The position numbers were made by a program, and so were the translations under genes. From Clostridiales bacterium Firm_08 (GTDB taxonomy: Bacteria; Bacillota; Clostridia; Oscillospirales; QAKW01): 64,000 nucleotides of DNA. Each line of letters begins with the position of its first letter. The stretch's first letter is position 1. This document shows, piece by piece, positions 25,268 through 33,642 of the stretch. The stretch lies in NCBI GenBank assembly GCA_001604045.1, contig LVAN01000002.1, positions 21,122 through 85,121 on the forward strand, written 5' to 3'. The notes under the pieces are model-generated. The model was given only the letters and a program-made list of their open reading frames with translations. It was not told the origin of the DNA and searched no databases.

Positions 25268-26378
25268 TTTGTCGCTCCTTTATCAACTGTCGTAAACGCT
25301 CCGGCGTGTTGTCCTCCGGATGGGACAGCACGTGCTCCGTCAGCCGGGAAAGAGTCTCGCCGATCTGCTTCGGCGGCACCCCCGCCGACAGGAGATCAAA
25401 CCCGTTCAGCGCAAGATCCTCCGGCCGCCAACAGCGCCCGGAACTCAAAAAAGCCCTCAGTTCATCCAGCCGCGCGGGATCTTTGATATGCAGGATACGT
25501 TCGGTCGTCTCCCTGCCGTACTTCCATAAAAGATGTCCGATATCATCCTCGCGCGCAAGCCCCCGCAACACATCCCGCGTTCCGTAAACGATCCGGTTGG
25601 AACGATGCAGACCGCGTAAAAAAGAGACGGCCGGCGCCTCGTCCTTCCCCGCGCGAAAAAACAACCCCGCCCACCGGCAGATCAGATCCGGCGGGAGATC
25701 GGATAGCGTTCCCTTGGCGGCAAAACCGCCCGGTAACAAGGGGAACACCGCCCGACCGCTTTCCGGCCGCGGCGTAAGCAGGAGCTTGTCCAGCTCATCT
25801 CCGATACGCGGCGCGCCGATCCCGGCAAGCAGCGGCGCCGCGCGCCGGGCGGCGCTTTCCGTTTCCGGATCGACGGTAAAATCAAGCTGGGCGGCAAAGC
25901 GGTACAGCCGCAGGATCCGCAGCGGATCCTCGGCAAACCGCTGCCGCGGATCGCCGACCGTCCGCATCACGCTATCCCGCAGATCCTTTTGCCCATCCAC
26001 GAGATCGATCACGCGGTCTCCGTCCCAGCACAGCGCGTTGACCGTGAAATCACGGCGGCGCACGTCCTCAGCGAGAGAAACGCCGAAACGCACCTTGTCC
26101 GGATGGCGGTGATCCTCATACGATCCGTCAGCGCGGAACGTCGTGACCTCCACCCTGCCCTGCGGCAGGATGACGCACACCGTGCCGAACCCGCCGATAT
26201 CGACTGTTTCCTCAAACAGCGCGCGGATCTCACGCGGCAGAGCGGACGTCGTGATATCATAGTCATGCGGCGTACGCCCGAGCAGCGCGTCCCGCACGCA
26301 TCCCCCCACGGCGTACGCTTCAAAGCCATGGCGGTGAAAGCGGCGCAAAACGCTTTCCACCCATTTTTCAAGACGCAC
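25251..26378 (-). CDS. cca: CCA tRNA nucleotidyltransferase / poly(A) polymerase family
   Basis: A 375-residue class II nucleotidyltransferase. Visible: V-G-G-C-V-R-D-A-L-L-G (about 24-34), the metal-binding D-Y-D (39-41), R-R-D-F-T-V-N-A-L, and the neck motif D-P-L-R-I-L-R-L-Y-R-F. No ATG is available near the conserved start; I choose GTG at 26378 because AAGGAAG stands seven bases upstream. An open frame extends far beyond 26378 but crosses the divergent promoter region and murC and is not coding. It adds or repairs 3' CCA ends, though the four tRNAs in this window encode CCA. Confidence 0.9.
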   Translation of the reverse strand: MRLEKWVESVLRRFHRHGFEAYAVGGCVRDALLGRTPHDYDITTSALPREIRALFEETVDIGGFGTVCVILPQGRVEVTTFRADGSYEDHRHPDKVRFGVSLAEDVRRRDFTVNALCWDGDRVIDLVDGQKDLRDSVMRTVGDPRQRFAEDPLRILRLYRFAAQLDFTVDPETESAARRAAPLLAGIGAPRIGDELDKLLLTPRPESGRAVFPLLPGGFAAKGTLSDLPPDLICRWAGLFFRAGKDEAPAVSFLRGLHRSNRIVYGTRDVLRGLAREDDIGHLLWKYGRETTERILHIKDPARLDELRAFLSSGRCWRPEDLALNGFDLLSAGVPPKQIGETLSRLTEHVLSHPEDNTPERLRQLIKERQNEKDQ

Positions 26379-26418
26379 GGGATCACTTCCTTCGTCTCGT
26401 CGCTGCAAATACTTTTCT

Positions 26419-26447
26419 ATTATAATATAAAGTAATGGATTTTGCAA
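26419..26447 (-). promoter_or_regulatory. Promoter of the cca operon
   Basis: On the minus strand TTGCAA (26442-26447) and TATAAT (26419-26424) are 17 bp apart. The predicted start lies about 35 bases before the GTG start, which supports that start choice. Confidence 0.8.
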
Positions 26448-26512
26448 TAGTAAAACAGTAAACGATTTTAAAAAATTTTGATAAAAGTATTTATTTTTCC
26501 GGTTTTTTATCA

Positions 26513-26518
26513 TATAAT
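26513..26518 (+). promoter_or_regulatory. Probable -10 box for murC
   Basis: A perfect TATAAT stands 34 bases before the murC ATG. The -35 position 17 bp upstream reads TTTATT, a weak match. The interval 26379-26552 is otherwise A+T-rich with no gene. Confidence 0.5.
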
Positions 26519-26552
26519 AGTAGGTGACAAAAAACGAAACGGTGATCATTTT

Positions 26553-27920
26553 ATGACAGACAACTTTGAATATTCCGCGATCTTTGCCCGCGCCCGGCAC
26601 GTACATTTTACCGGCATCGGCGGCGTTTCCATGTCCGCGCTCGCGATGATCGCGAAAAGCCAGGGAAAGCAGGTCTCCGGCTCGGATATCAACGCTTCTC
26701 CCGCGACGGAACGGCTGAAAGCGCACGGCATCACCGTGACGATCGGTCACGCGGCGGAGAACGCCGCGGGATGCGATCTGCTCGTATACACCGCCGCCGT
26801 CAAAGACGACAATCCTGAGCTTGTTTACGTCAAGACGCGCGGCGTCCCCCACTGTGAACGCGCGACGCTTCTCGGCATCCTGATGGCGAATTATCCGTCG
26901 TCCGTCGCCGTAAGCGGCACCCACGGCAAGACCACGACGACAAGCATGCTCTCCTGCGTTTTTCTGACAGCGGAAAAAGATCCCACCGTCCTGGTGGGCG
27001 CGGAACTTTCCGCCATCAGCGGCAACTATCGCATAGGCCGGTCGGACTACGCGGTGTATGAGGCGTGCGAATACTGCAACTCCTTCCTGCACTTTTTCCC
27101 CCAGACCGCGATCGTCCTCAATATCGATGAGGATCACCTGGATTTCTTCAAGGATCTGGCGGATATCCAGCGTTCTTTTTCTCTTTTCACGCAAAACATC
27201 TCGAAGGGCGGTCTGCTCGTCATCAACGGAGACGATCCGAACTGCGAGCCTGTGACGCGCCAAAGCCCCGTGCCGGTGATCCGGTTCGGGCTGGGCGCGG
27301 ACAATGAATGCCGCGCATCGGATATCCGTTTTGAACAGGGACGCGCCTCCTTTACCGTCATTTACAAAGGCGCGGTGCTCGGGCGTGTTTCACTGAACGT
27401 CAACGGCAGGCACAACGTTTTGAACGCTCTGGCGGCGACCGCCGCCGCCCTGCGTTACGGACTTTCCTTTGAGGATATCGCCCGGGGGCTTGCCGCGTTC
27501 ACCGGCGCGGATCGGCGTTTCCAGATCGTCGGCAGTGTCAACGGCGCGGATATCATCGACGATTACGCCCACCACCCCGCCGAGATCTCCTCGACCATCG
27601 CCGCCGCGAAAGACGCGGGCTATAAAAAAACGACAGTCATCTTTCAGCCGCACACCTTCACACGCACCTACTACCTGATGGATGATTTCGCCGCCTCCCT
27701 GCGGGCGGCGGACAAGGTGGTGCTGACGGATATATACAGTGCCCGTGAGATCAACACCATCGGCGTAAAGATCACCGATCTGCGGGATAAGATCGAAGGC
27801 AGCGCCTATATCAGCGCCTTTGACGATATCGCCGCCTATATCCTTGATAACGCCTCGCCCGGCGAGTGCTTTATCCTGATGGGCGCCGGCAGCGTCAATC
27901 AGATCGCGAAACTCTTGTAA
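26553..27920 (+). CDS. murC: UDP-N-acetylmuramate-L-alanine ligase
   Basis: A 455-residue Mur ligase that adds L-alanine to UDP-MurNAc in peptidoglycan synthesis. Visible: the N-terminal G-I-G-G-V-S-M-S-A-L-A loop, ATP-binding S-G-T-H-G-K-T-T-T-T, and D-D-Y-A-H-H-P in the central domain. I use the ATG at 26553, which begins the conserved N-terminus. A longer frame adds 25 residues unlike any MurC and crosses the -10 box. SD is weak (GGTGAT). Confidence 0.96.
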   Translation: MTDNFEYSAIFARARHVHFTGIGGVSMSALAMIAKSQGKQVSGSDINASPATERLKAHGITVTIGHAAENAAGCDLLVYTAAVKDDNPELVYVKTRGVPHCERATLLGILMANYPSSVAVSGTHGKTTTTSMLSCVFLTAEKDPTVLVGAELSAISGNYRIGRSDYAVYEACEYCNSFLHFFPQTAIVLNIDEDHLDFFKDLADIQRSFSLFTQNISKGGLLVINGDDPNCEPVTRQSPVPVIRFGLGADNECRASDIRFEQGRASFTVIYKGAVLGRVSLNVNGRHNVLNALAATAAALRYGLSFEDIARGLAAFTGADRRFQIVGSVNGADIIDDYAHHPAEISSTIAAAKDAGYKKTTVIFQPHTFTRTYYLMDDFAASLRAADKVVLTDIYSAREINTIGVKITDLRDKIEGSAYISAFDDIAAYILDNASPGECFILMGAGSVNQIAKLL

Positions 27921-27933
27921 GCCATATAATTTT

Positions 27934-27966
27934 AAAAGGCGTACCGCTTTGACGGTACGCCTTTTT
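27934..27966. terminator. Bidirectional terminator between murC and uraA
   Basis: A 13-bp perfect stem (27934-27946 with 27953-27965) ends in a T5 run on the plus strand, and the A4 at the other side gives a T-run on the minus strand. It can serve both convergent genes. Confidence 0.9.
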
Positions 27967-27982
27967 ATGTGTTTTTTCGCGC

Positions 27983-29362
27983 TTACTCTTCGGTCTTTTC
28001 GACTTTTTCAGTCTTTTTGCCGGAGAGCATCACATTGGTGAGGATGCCGAGGATCAGCGCGCAGGCAATGGAGGTGATGGTCACCTTGCCGAAGGTCAGC
28101 GTCAGCCCGCCGATACCGGCGATCAGGATGACGGAGACGACGAACAGGTTATTGTTCTGTTCCAGATCGACTTTCTGTACCATCTTGAGACCGGACACCG
28201 CGATGAAGCCGTACAGCGCCATACACACGCCGCCCATGACGCAGGACGGGATGGAGTTGACGAACGCGACGAACGGATTGATGAAGGAGATGAGGATGGC
28301 GCCGACCGCCGCCGTGATGATCGTCGCGACGGACGCGTTGCGGGTAATGGCGACACAGCCGATGGACTCACCGTAAGTGGTGTTCGGGCAGCCGCCGAAG
28401 ATCGCGCCGACCATGGAACCGACGCCGTCGCCGAGCAGCGTTCTGTGCAGACCCGGCTCTTTCAGCAGATCTCTCTCAATGATGGTGGAGATGTTTTTAT
28501 GATCCGCGATATGCTCCGCGAACACAACGAACGCGACCGGCATATACGCGACGAGGATGGAGATCACATAAGAGGGATTGATCTCTTTCAGACCTTTCGC
28601 GGCGGTGAGGAACGTGAAGTCCGGCACGCTGAAGAAGGTTTTGAGGGTCACGCCGTTTTCCGCCAGAGCGGCAAGCGGAGCGGTGTTCAGGACTTTCAGC
28701 GCGTCAACGCCGGCAGTGTTGCCGATGATGGTGAAGATCAGCGCCGCGGCATAGCCCGCGATGATACCGATGATGAAGGGGATGAGTCTGGAAAATTTCT
28801 TGCCGAAGGTGGCGCACAGCATCGTGACCCCCAGCGTGATCAGACCGCAAAGCACGGCGATCAGCGGAGAGGCAACAGCGACCTCTTCCACAACGACGCT
28901 GCCCTTGGTCAGATCGCCGACCGCGTTGCCGGCGAGCGAAAGACCGATGATGGCGACCGTCGGGCCGATAACGACGGCGGGCATCAGTTTATTGATCCAG
29001 CCGACACCGGCGAATTTGACAATCAGAGCGATGACAACATATACAAGACCCGCGAAGATCGCGCCCATGATCAGGCCGACATAGCCAAGCTGCATGGACA
29101 CGCCGCCCGCGAACGCCGCCGCCATGGAACCGAGAAACGCGAAGGACGATCCGAGGAACACGGGGCTGGACGCTTTGGTGAACAAAACGTAGATCAGTGT
29201 GCCGGCGCCGGCGCCGAACAATGCCGCGGCGGGGCTCATGCCATTCCCGACGATGACGGGAACGACGAGGGTGGCCGCCATGATGGCGAGCAGTTGCTGC
29301 ACGGCGAATACCAGCAGCTGACCGAACTTCGGTCTGTCTTTGATGTCGTAGATGAGTTTCAT
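27983..29362 (-). CDS. uraA: Uracil/xanthine permease (NCS2 family)
   Basis: A 459-residue transporter with about 12-14 membrane helices. Typical features: D-I-K-D-R-P near the N-terminus, F-A-E-H-I-A-D-H-K with the substrate-site Glu, and the G-C-P-N-T-T-Y-G-E motif of UraA-like proteins. The start at 29362 has GGAGG seven bases upstream; a longer frame lacks one. Its pairing with pyrR behind an attenuator points to uracil rather than xanthine. Confidence 0.92.
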   Translation of the reverse strand: MKLIYDIKDRPKFGQLLVFAVQQLLAIMAATLVVPVIVGNGMSPAAALFGAGAGTLIYVLFTKASSPVFLGSSFAFLGSMAAAFAGGVSMQLGYVGLIMGAIFAGLVYVVIALIVKFAGVGWINKLMPAVVIGPTVAIIGLSLAGNAVGDLTKGSVVVEEVAVASPLIAVLCGLITLGVTMLCATFGKKFSRLIPFIIGIIAGYAAALIFTIIGNTAGVDALKVLNTAPLAALAENGVTLKTFFSVPDFTFLTAAKGLKEINPSYVISILVAYMPVAFVVFAEHIADHKNISTIIERDLLKEPGLHRTLLGDGVGSMVGAIFGGCPNTTYGESIGCVAITRNASVATIITAAVGAILISFINPFVAFVNSIPSCVMGGVCMALYGFIAVSGLKMVQKVDLEQNNNLFVVSVILIAGIGGLTLTFGKVTITSIACALILGILTNVMLSGKKTEKVEKTEE

Positions 29363-29378
29363 TTTCTTTCCTCCATTT

Positions 29379-29921
29379 TTATTTTTCCTGCTCGTAGAGA
29401 CAGGTGTCAAGACTGTCGTCTACGGGCGGGATATTTACTTTTACGATCTCCTTGCGGGAGGTGGGGATGTTCTTGCCGACATAGTCGCCGCGGATGGGAA
29501 ACTCCCTGTGCCCCCGATCCACCAGCACGGCAAGCTGTATCTTGGCGGGGCGTCCGAGCGCCACCGTCGCGTCCAGCGCCGCGCGGGCGGTGCGGCCGGT
29601 GAAAATGACGTCGTCCACCAGCACGACGGTACTGCCGACGATATCGAAATCCACGTTGGTGCCGTTGACGTGCGGGGAAAGGGATCTCCCCGTCAAATCG
29701 TCACGATAAAGCGTGATATCGAGGCTGCCGACGTCCACGGTAAGATCGGAAAATTTACGGATATTCTCCGCGATCCGTTCCGCCAGCGGCACGCCGCGGC
29801 GCCGGATGCCGATCAGGCACAGGCGATCACAGTCCGCGTTGTTCTCGATGATCTCATGCGCGATGCGCGCCAGCGCCCGCTCGATGGCGGCGCCGTCTAA
29901 GATCTTTGCCTTGAAAATCAT
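29379..29921 (-). CDS. pyrR: PyrR: pyrimidine operon attenuator / uracil phosphoribosyltransferase
   Basis: A 180-residue PyrR. The PRPP-binding loop reads [16 protein letters not shown] and D-I-T-L-Y-R-D-D are also PyrR-typical. PyrR binds pyr mRNA leaders in the presence of UMP and promotes termination. The start at 29921 has GGGAG just upstream. The gene itself lies behind a terminator-like leader, so it likely regulates itself and uraA. Confidence 0.95.
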   Translation of the reverse strand: MIFKAKILDGAAIERALARIAHEIIENNADCDRLCLIGIRRRGVPLAERIAENIRKFSDLTVDVGSLDITLYRDDLTGRSLSPHVNGTNVDFDIVGSTVVLVDDVIFTGRTARAALDATVALGRPAKIQLAVLVDRGHREFPIRGDYVGKNIPTSRKEIVKVNIPPVDDSLDTCLYEQEK

Positions 29922-29937
29922 AGCGTTCTCCCGATAC

Positions 29938-29966
29938 AAAAAAAGATCCTGCCCGCGGCAAGATCC
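29938..29966 (-). promoter_or_regulatory. Transcription attenuator in the pyrR-uraA leader
   Basis: On the minus strand a 9-bp stem (29945-29953 with 29957-29965, one G-U) is followed by T7 (29938-29944), located between the promoter at 30044-30072 and the pyrR start. This is a classic position for a pyr attenuator. A PyrR-binding loop should lie upstream; the best partial match I find is near C-G-G-C-A-A-G-G and is imperfect. Confidence 0.8.
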
Positions 29967-30043
29967 ACTACAACATATATAAAATATGCGCGGTTTTCCT
30001 TGCCGGCGTCACTGCACCGAAATTAAAGTTCAAAACCGTTTGT

Positions 30044-30072
30044 ATGATATCACTTTTTCAGGCGTTTGTCAA
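30044..30072 (-). promoter_or_regulatory. Promoter of pyrR-uraA
   Basis: On the minus strand TTGACA (30067-30072) and TATCAT (30044-30049) are 17 bp apart. It produces a leader of about 115 bases containing the attenuator. Confidence 0.88.
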
Positions 30073-30117
30073 TCGGTTTTTCAAAGTTTTTTACAAACTT
30101 TTTTGTCGGCAAGCGTA

Positions 30118-30146
30118 TTGACAACGACCGCCCGATTTGATACACT
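30118..30146 (+). promoter_or_regulatory. Promoter of upp-prs
   Basis: TTGACA (30118-30123) and TACACT (30141-30146) are 17 bp apart, with the SD AAGGAG at 30169-30174 and ATG at 30186. It faces the pyrR promoter about 45 bp away. Confidence 0.85.
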
Positions 30147-30185
30147 ATAAACAATACAAAGCCACGAAAAGGAGCGTAAAAAGAT

Positions 30186-30815
30186 ATGGAAAACGTAACG
30201 ATTTTCGATCATCCGCTGATCCATCATAAGATGTCCATCCTGCGGGATGTCAACACGTCCTCCAAACAGTTCAGAGAACTGGTCGAGGAGATCAGCGCGC
30301 TGATGGCATATGAGGCGCTGCGTGACCTTCCCCTCAAGGACGTCACTGTCACCACGCCGATCGCCACCTCTACTTTTAAAATGATCGCCGGCAAAAAACT
30401 CGCCATCGTGCCCATCCTGCGCGCGGGGCTTGGGATGGTCGGCGGTATTTTGTCCCTCGTGCCCTCCGCGAGAGTCGGTCACATCGGTCTGTACCGTGAC
30501 CACGAAACGCTGGAACCGCACGAGTATTACTGCAAACTGCCGGAGGATATCGCCAAACGGCAGGTCATCCTGCTCGATCCGATGCTCGCCACCGGCGGCA
30601 GCGCCAGCGCCGCGATCCGTTTCATCAAGGAGAGAGGCTGCACCTCTATCAAACTGATGAACATCATTGCCGCGCCCGAAGGCATCGCGCGCATCCAGAA
30701 AGATCATCCCGATATCGAGCTGTACTGCGGCTGTGTGGATGAGAAACTCAACGAAAACGGGTATATCGTTCCGGGTCTCGGTGATGCGGGCGACCGCATT
30801 TTCGGCACGAAGTAA
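30186..30815 (+). CDS. upp: Uracil phosphoribosyltransferase
   Basis: A 209-residue UPRTase that makes UMP from uracil and PRPP. Visible: [10 protein letters not shown], the PRPP loop [10 protein letters not shown], and the C-terminal uracil-binding [13 protein letters not shown]. Length and order are standard. Next to it are the uracil permease, PyrR and a PRPP synthetase, so the divergon covers uracil uptake and conversion. Confidence 0.97.
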   Translation: MENVTIFDHPLIHHKMSILRDVNTSSKQFRELVEEISALMAYEALRDLPLKDVTVTTPIATSTFKMIAGKKLAIVPILRAGLGMVGGILSLVPSARVGHIGLYRDHETLEPHEYYCKLPEDIAKRQVILLDPMLATGGSASAAIRFIKERGCTSIKLMNIIAAPEGIARIQKDHPDIELYCGCVDEKLNENGYIVPGLGDAGDRIFGTK

Positions 30816-30819
30816 ACCT

Positions 30820-30850
30820 AAAGGTAAGGCGCCCGCGCCTTACCTTTTTT
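30820..30850 (+). terminator. Terminator between upp and prs
   Basis: A 12-bp stem (30820-30831 with 30836-30847) with a CCCG loop and a T6 tail (30845-30850). It lies only 35 bases before prs, and no clear new promoter is seen there, so prs may be expressed by readthrough. Confidence 0.85.
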
Positions 30851-30885
30851 ACCGACCACATATATAAAAACAGGAGGAAAAAGCT

Positions 30886-32094
30886 TTGGAACAAAACAAT
30901 TATCACGAGATCTCCATCCCGCTGGGGACATTGGGACTCATCGGTATGCACGGCACGGAGGATATCTCCGCCAGGATCGACTACTATCTGACGAACTGGA
31001 GAAAAAACCGCCACAATGAGTTTCTCAAAGAGGCGGATTTCATCGGCTACTGCCGCGACAGTTATCAACTCAAGGCGCATTGTCCCCGCTTCGGCACGGG
31101 AGAGGCGAAAGGCGTCGCGAGCGAGTCGATGCGCGGATACGATCTTTACATTCTGGTGGATACCTTTAACTACGGCGTTACCTATAAAATGTACGGCAAG
31201 GAAGTGCCGATGAGCCCGGACGATCATTATCAGGATCTCAAACGGGTGATCGCCGCCTGCTCCGGCAAGGCGAAACGCATCAACGTCATTATGCCGATGC
31301 TGTACGAAGGACGTCAGCACAAGCGTTCCACCCGCGAGTCGCTGGACTGCGCGCTCTGCCTGCAGGAACTCGTCAATATGGGCGTGGACAACATCCTCAC
31401 CTTTGACGCACACGACGCGAGAGTGCAGAACGCTATCCCGCTCAGCAGTTTTGAAAACATCCATCCGACCTATCAGTTCCTCAAAGCTATGTGCCGCACC
31501 ATCGCGGATTTCGAGATCGATCGCGACCACCTGATGATCATCTCCCCCGATGAGGGCGCGATGAGCCGCTGCACCTATTATTCCTCCGTTCTGGGCGTCG
31601 ATCTCGGTATGTTCTACAAGCGCAGAGATTACTCTGTCATCGTTGACGGACGCAATCCCATCGTCGCGCACGAATTTCTCGGCTCCAGCGTTGAGGGCAA
31701 GGATCTGGTCATCGTCGACGATATGATCGCGTCGGGCGACTCGGTGCTGGATATCGCCGAGAAACTCAAACAGCAGGGCGCCCGCAGGATCTTTGTCTGC
31801 ACGACGTTCGGTCTGTTCACGGCGGGGCTGGACGTCTTTGACAAGGCGTATGCCGACGGTATGATCGAAAGGGTATTTACCACCAATCTCATCTACCGCA
31901 CGCCGGAACTGCTGCAAAGAGAATGGTATACCGAAGTGGATATGTCAAAATACATCGCCTACTTCATCGACACCCTCAATCACGATCAGTCCATTTCCGG
32001 GCTTCTTAATCCCGTCCACCGCATCAACAACCTGTTGGAGCGCAAGCGCAAGGGAGAGATCGAGGTCCACGATCCCCGCTACGAAAAGAAATAA
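30886..32094 (+). CDS. prs: Ribose-phosphate pyrophosphokinase, long Clostridia-type
   Basis: A 402-residue PRPP synthetase, longer than the usual 310-320. The PRPP-binding loop reads V-I-V-D-D-M-I-A-S-G-D-S, and F-D-A-H-D-A-R-V-Q and M-P-M-L-Y-E-G-R-Q-H carry the ATP/ribose-phosphate segments. Residues 1-55 and the C-terminal about 60 residues are extra relative to the classic enzyme. It starts with TTG at 30886, eight bases after AGGAGG. It supplies PRPP for Upp and nucleotide synthesis. Confidence 0.9.
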   Translation: MEQNNYHEISIPLGTLGLIGMHGTEDISARIDYYLTNWRKNRHNEFLKEADFIGYCRDSYQLKAHCPRFGTGEAKGVASESMRGYDLYILVDTFNYGVTYKMYGKEVPMSPDDHYQDLKRVIAACSGKAKRINVIMPMLYEGRQHKRSTRESLDCALCLQELVNMGVDNILTFDAHDARVQNAIPLSSFENIHPTYQFLKAMCRTIADFEIDRDHLMIISPDEGAMSRCTYYSSVLGVDLGMFYKRRDYSVIVDGRNPIVAHEFLGSSVEGKDLVIVDDMIASGDSVLDIAEKLKQQGARRIFVCTTFGLFTAGLDVFDKAYADGMIERVFTTNLIYRTPELLQREWYTEVDMSKYIAYFIDTLNHDQSISGLLNPVHRINNLLERKRKGEIEVHDPRYEKK

Positions 32095-32105
32095 ACGCCA
32101 AACCG

Positions 32106-32138
32106 AAAAAATGCCTGTTTGATGAACAGGCATTTTTT
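32106..32138. terminator. Bidirectional terminator between prs and spoIIR
   Basis: A 14-bp stem (32106-32119 with 32125-32138) with a TGATG loop, rich in A on one side and T on the other, so it works on both strands. The minus-strand end touches the spoIIR stop codon. Confidence 0.9.
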
Positions 32139-32740
32139 TATTTTCGGGAGGTCAGGGTGTTCCACCATTCGACGAGACGGAAACGAAGCGAATAGGGATG
32201 GGTGACGAGGTCGATCTCCTCGCCGCCTACTACCTCTCCCAGCAGTTTTGCGTTATCTTTCGTCACCGACGGCACGCAAAGGGAGGGAAACATCACGCAC
32301 CAGAAGTTTTTGCCCTCAGCGGCGCCGATATCGATATGGATCGCGTCATAAACGCCCGCGGGAAACGTCACGTTTTCATACCGTTTGGTCGGGAAAAAGG
32401 AGCGATCCACCGTTACGCTGACAGCGTCGTCGCTTCCGTTCTGCCGCAGGATCTCCTCCGCCGCGGCGGCAAGGTCTCCTGTATGTTTCCTCGCGACGGC
32501 GATCGCCTCCTCTTTGGTGGCGGCGTCGCGGAACAGCAGATCGGTCATCCCGGCGATACCGTCCCGCACCTTGTATTTGATCGCCTGATCCTCCGCGCTG
32601 TCCGACGCCGCGACGATGTGGAAGCGCAGCACCGCGTCGGACAGGTTTTTCGCCTGTTTGCCTCCCGTAACGGCAAGAACGATCATTATGGTAATGAACG
32701 CAAGCCCCATCGCGAGCAGCGCGCTTTTGGTCTTTGACAT
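32138..32740 (-). CDS. spoIIR: Stage II sporulation protein R
   Basis: A 200-residue secreted or membrane-tethered protein with an N-terminal hydrophobic segment (about 7-27). The conserved L-R-F-H-I-V-A-A-S-D-S, D-Q-A-I-K-Y-K-V-R-D, P-A-G-V-Y and N-F-W-C-V-M-F-P-S-L-C segments identify SpoIIR. In sporulating Firmicutes it is made in the forespore under sigma-F and signals SpoIIGA to activate sigma-E in the mother cell. A candidate forespore promoter lies upstream. SD GGAGG is seven bases before the ATG. Confidence 0.93.
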   Translation of the reverse strand: MSKTKSALLAMGLAFITIMIVLAVTGGKQAKNLSDAVLRFHIVAASDSAEDQAIKYKVRDGIAGMTDLLFRDAATKEEAIAVARKHTGDLAAAAEEILRQNGSDDAVSVTVDRSFFPTKRYENVTFPAGVYDAIHIDIGAAEGKNFWCVMFPSLCVPSVTKDNAKLLGEVVGGEEIDLVTHPYSLRFRLVEWWNTLTSRK

Positions 32741-32777
32741 AAAAATACCTCCGTTCCAAAATGACAGATTTTACCTT

Positions 32778-32807
32778 CATTATGGGACGGAGTTTTCTTT
32801 TTTATTC
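32778..32807 (-). promoter_or_regulatory. Candidate sigma-F/G (forespore) promoter for spoIIR
   Basis: On the minus strand GAATA (32803-32807) and CATAATGA (32777-32784) are 18 bp apart, close to the sigma-G-type pattern TGAATA-N17/18-CATACTA. The -35 overlaps the ispE stop codon. The start site would be near 32770, about 30 bases before the spoIIR ATG. Assignment follows known SpoIIR biology. Confidence 0.6.
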
Positions 32808-33642
32808 ACAGAAAACGGCAGTGAAAGACCGCAAGATCGGGCGCGGCAAGCAGATCCGCGGCGCGGCGCGCCGTTTTTTCCTCTTTGAATATACCAAACA
32901 CCGCGCTGCCGGAACCCGTCATCGCGGCGCCGAGCGCGCCGTGACGGATGAGAGCGCCGATCAACGCCTCGACGCGGGGATACCGCGCCGCGGCGGGTCG
33001 CTGCAAAGAGTTGCCGAGCAGCGCCGCTGTCCGGCGGAGGTCTCCCGACCGGATCGCCGCGCACAAGGCGGGGATGTCCGGATGTTCTGTTTCCTCCAGC
33101 GCGTCATAAGCGGCGAACGCCGCGGGGGTGGAGATGGAAAAAGGCGGTTTGATCACAACAATATGACCATCCAACGGCTGTAAAGGTGTTATCCTTTCCC
33201 CAATCCCCTCGCATAACGCCGTCTGTCCGTATATGAAAAAAGGGATATCCGCGCCGACCGGCGCGGCAATGGCGATCTTCTCCTCTTCGGTCAGCTGTGT
33301 CCCGAAATGCCGGTCCAGCAGTTCAAGCGCCGCAGCGCCGTCACTGCTGCCGCCGCCCAGCCCCGCGCCGCTCGGGATGTTCTTCCTTATCGTAAAGCAA
33401 ATTCCCTTTACATCTATACCTGTGTGCCGGGAAAACGCCGAAGCGATCCTGCAGACGATATTGCTCTCATCCGTCGGCACGCCGGGCGTATCACAGCGGA
33501 CGGACAAGCCGTCCCCCCGCTCGGAGAGCGTGACCTCATCCGCCAGACTGATCCGCTGCATCACCGTGGACAGTTCGTGATAACCGTCCGGGCGCCTGCC
33601 GACAATGTCCAGCGCGAGATTGATCTTAGCGTACGCCTTCAT
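32806..33642 (-). CDS. ispE: 4-diphosphocytidyl-2-C-methyl-D-erythritol kinase
   Basis: A 278-residue GHMP kinase of the MEP isoprenoid pathway. The N-terminus reads A-Y-A-K-I-N-L-A-L-D, D-G-Y-H-E-L follows, and the ATP loop is P-S-G-A-G-L-G-G-G-S-S-D. The C-terminal M-T-G-S-G-S-A-V-F-G motif is present. The start overlaps the aminotransferase stop (ATGA-type). Confidence 0.96.
   Translation of the reverse strand: MKAYAKINLALDIVGRRPDGYHELSTVMQRISLADEVTLSERGDGLSVRCDTPGVPTDESNIVCRIASAFSRHTGIDVKGICFTIRKNIPSGAGLGGGSSDGAAALELLDRHFGTQLTEEEKIAIAAPVGADIPFFIYGQTALCEGIGERITPLQPLDGHIVVIKPPFSISTPAAFAAYDALEETEHPDIPALCAAIRSGDLRRTAALLGNSLQRPAAARYPRVEALIGALIRHGALGAAMTGSGSAVFGIFKEEKTARRAADLLAAPDLAVFHCRFL

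Noticed and set aside
26478..26552. Upstream ATT-rich extension of murC
   Set aside because: It spans the putative -10 box and encodes a hydrophobic stretch unlike MurC; ATG 26553 starts the conserved N-terminus.
25251..27263. Minus-strand open frame of 670 codons that would extend cca far upstream
   Set aside because: The N-terminal 295 codons run antisense through murC and the divergent promoter region; only the part from GTG 26378 matches the nucleotidyltransferase family and has an SD.
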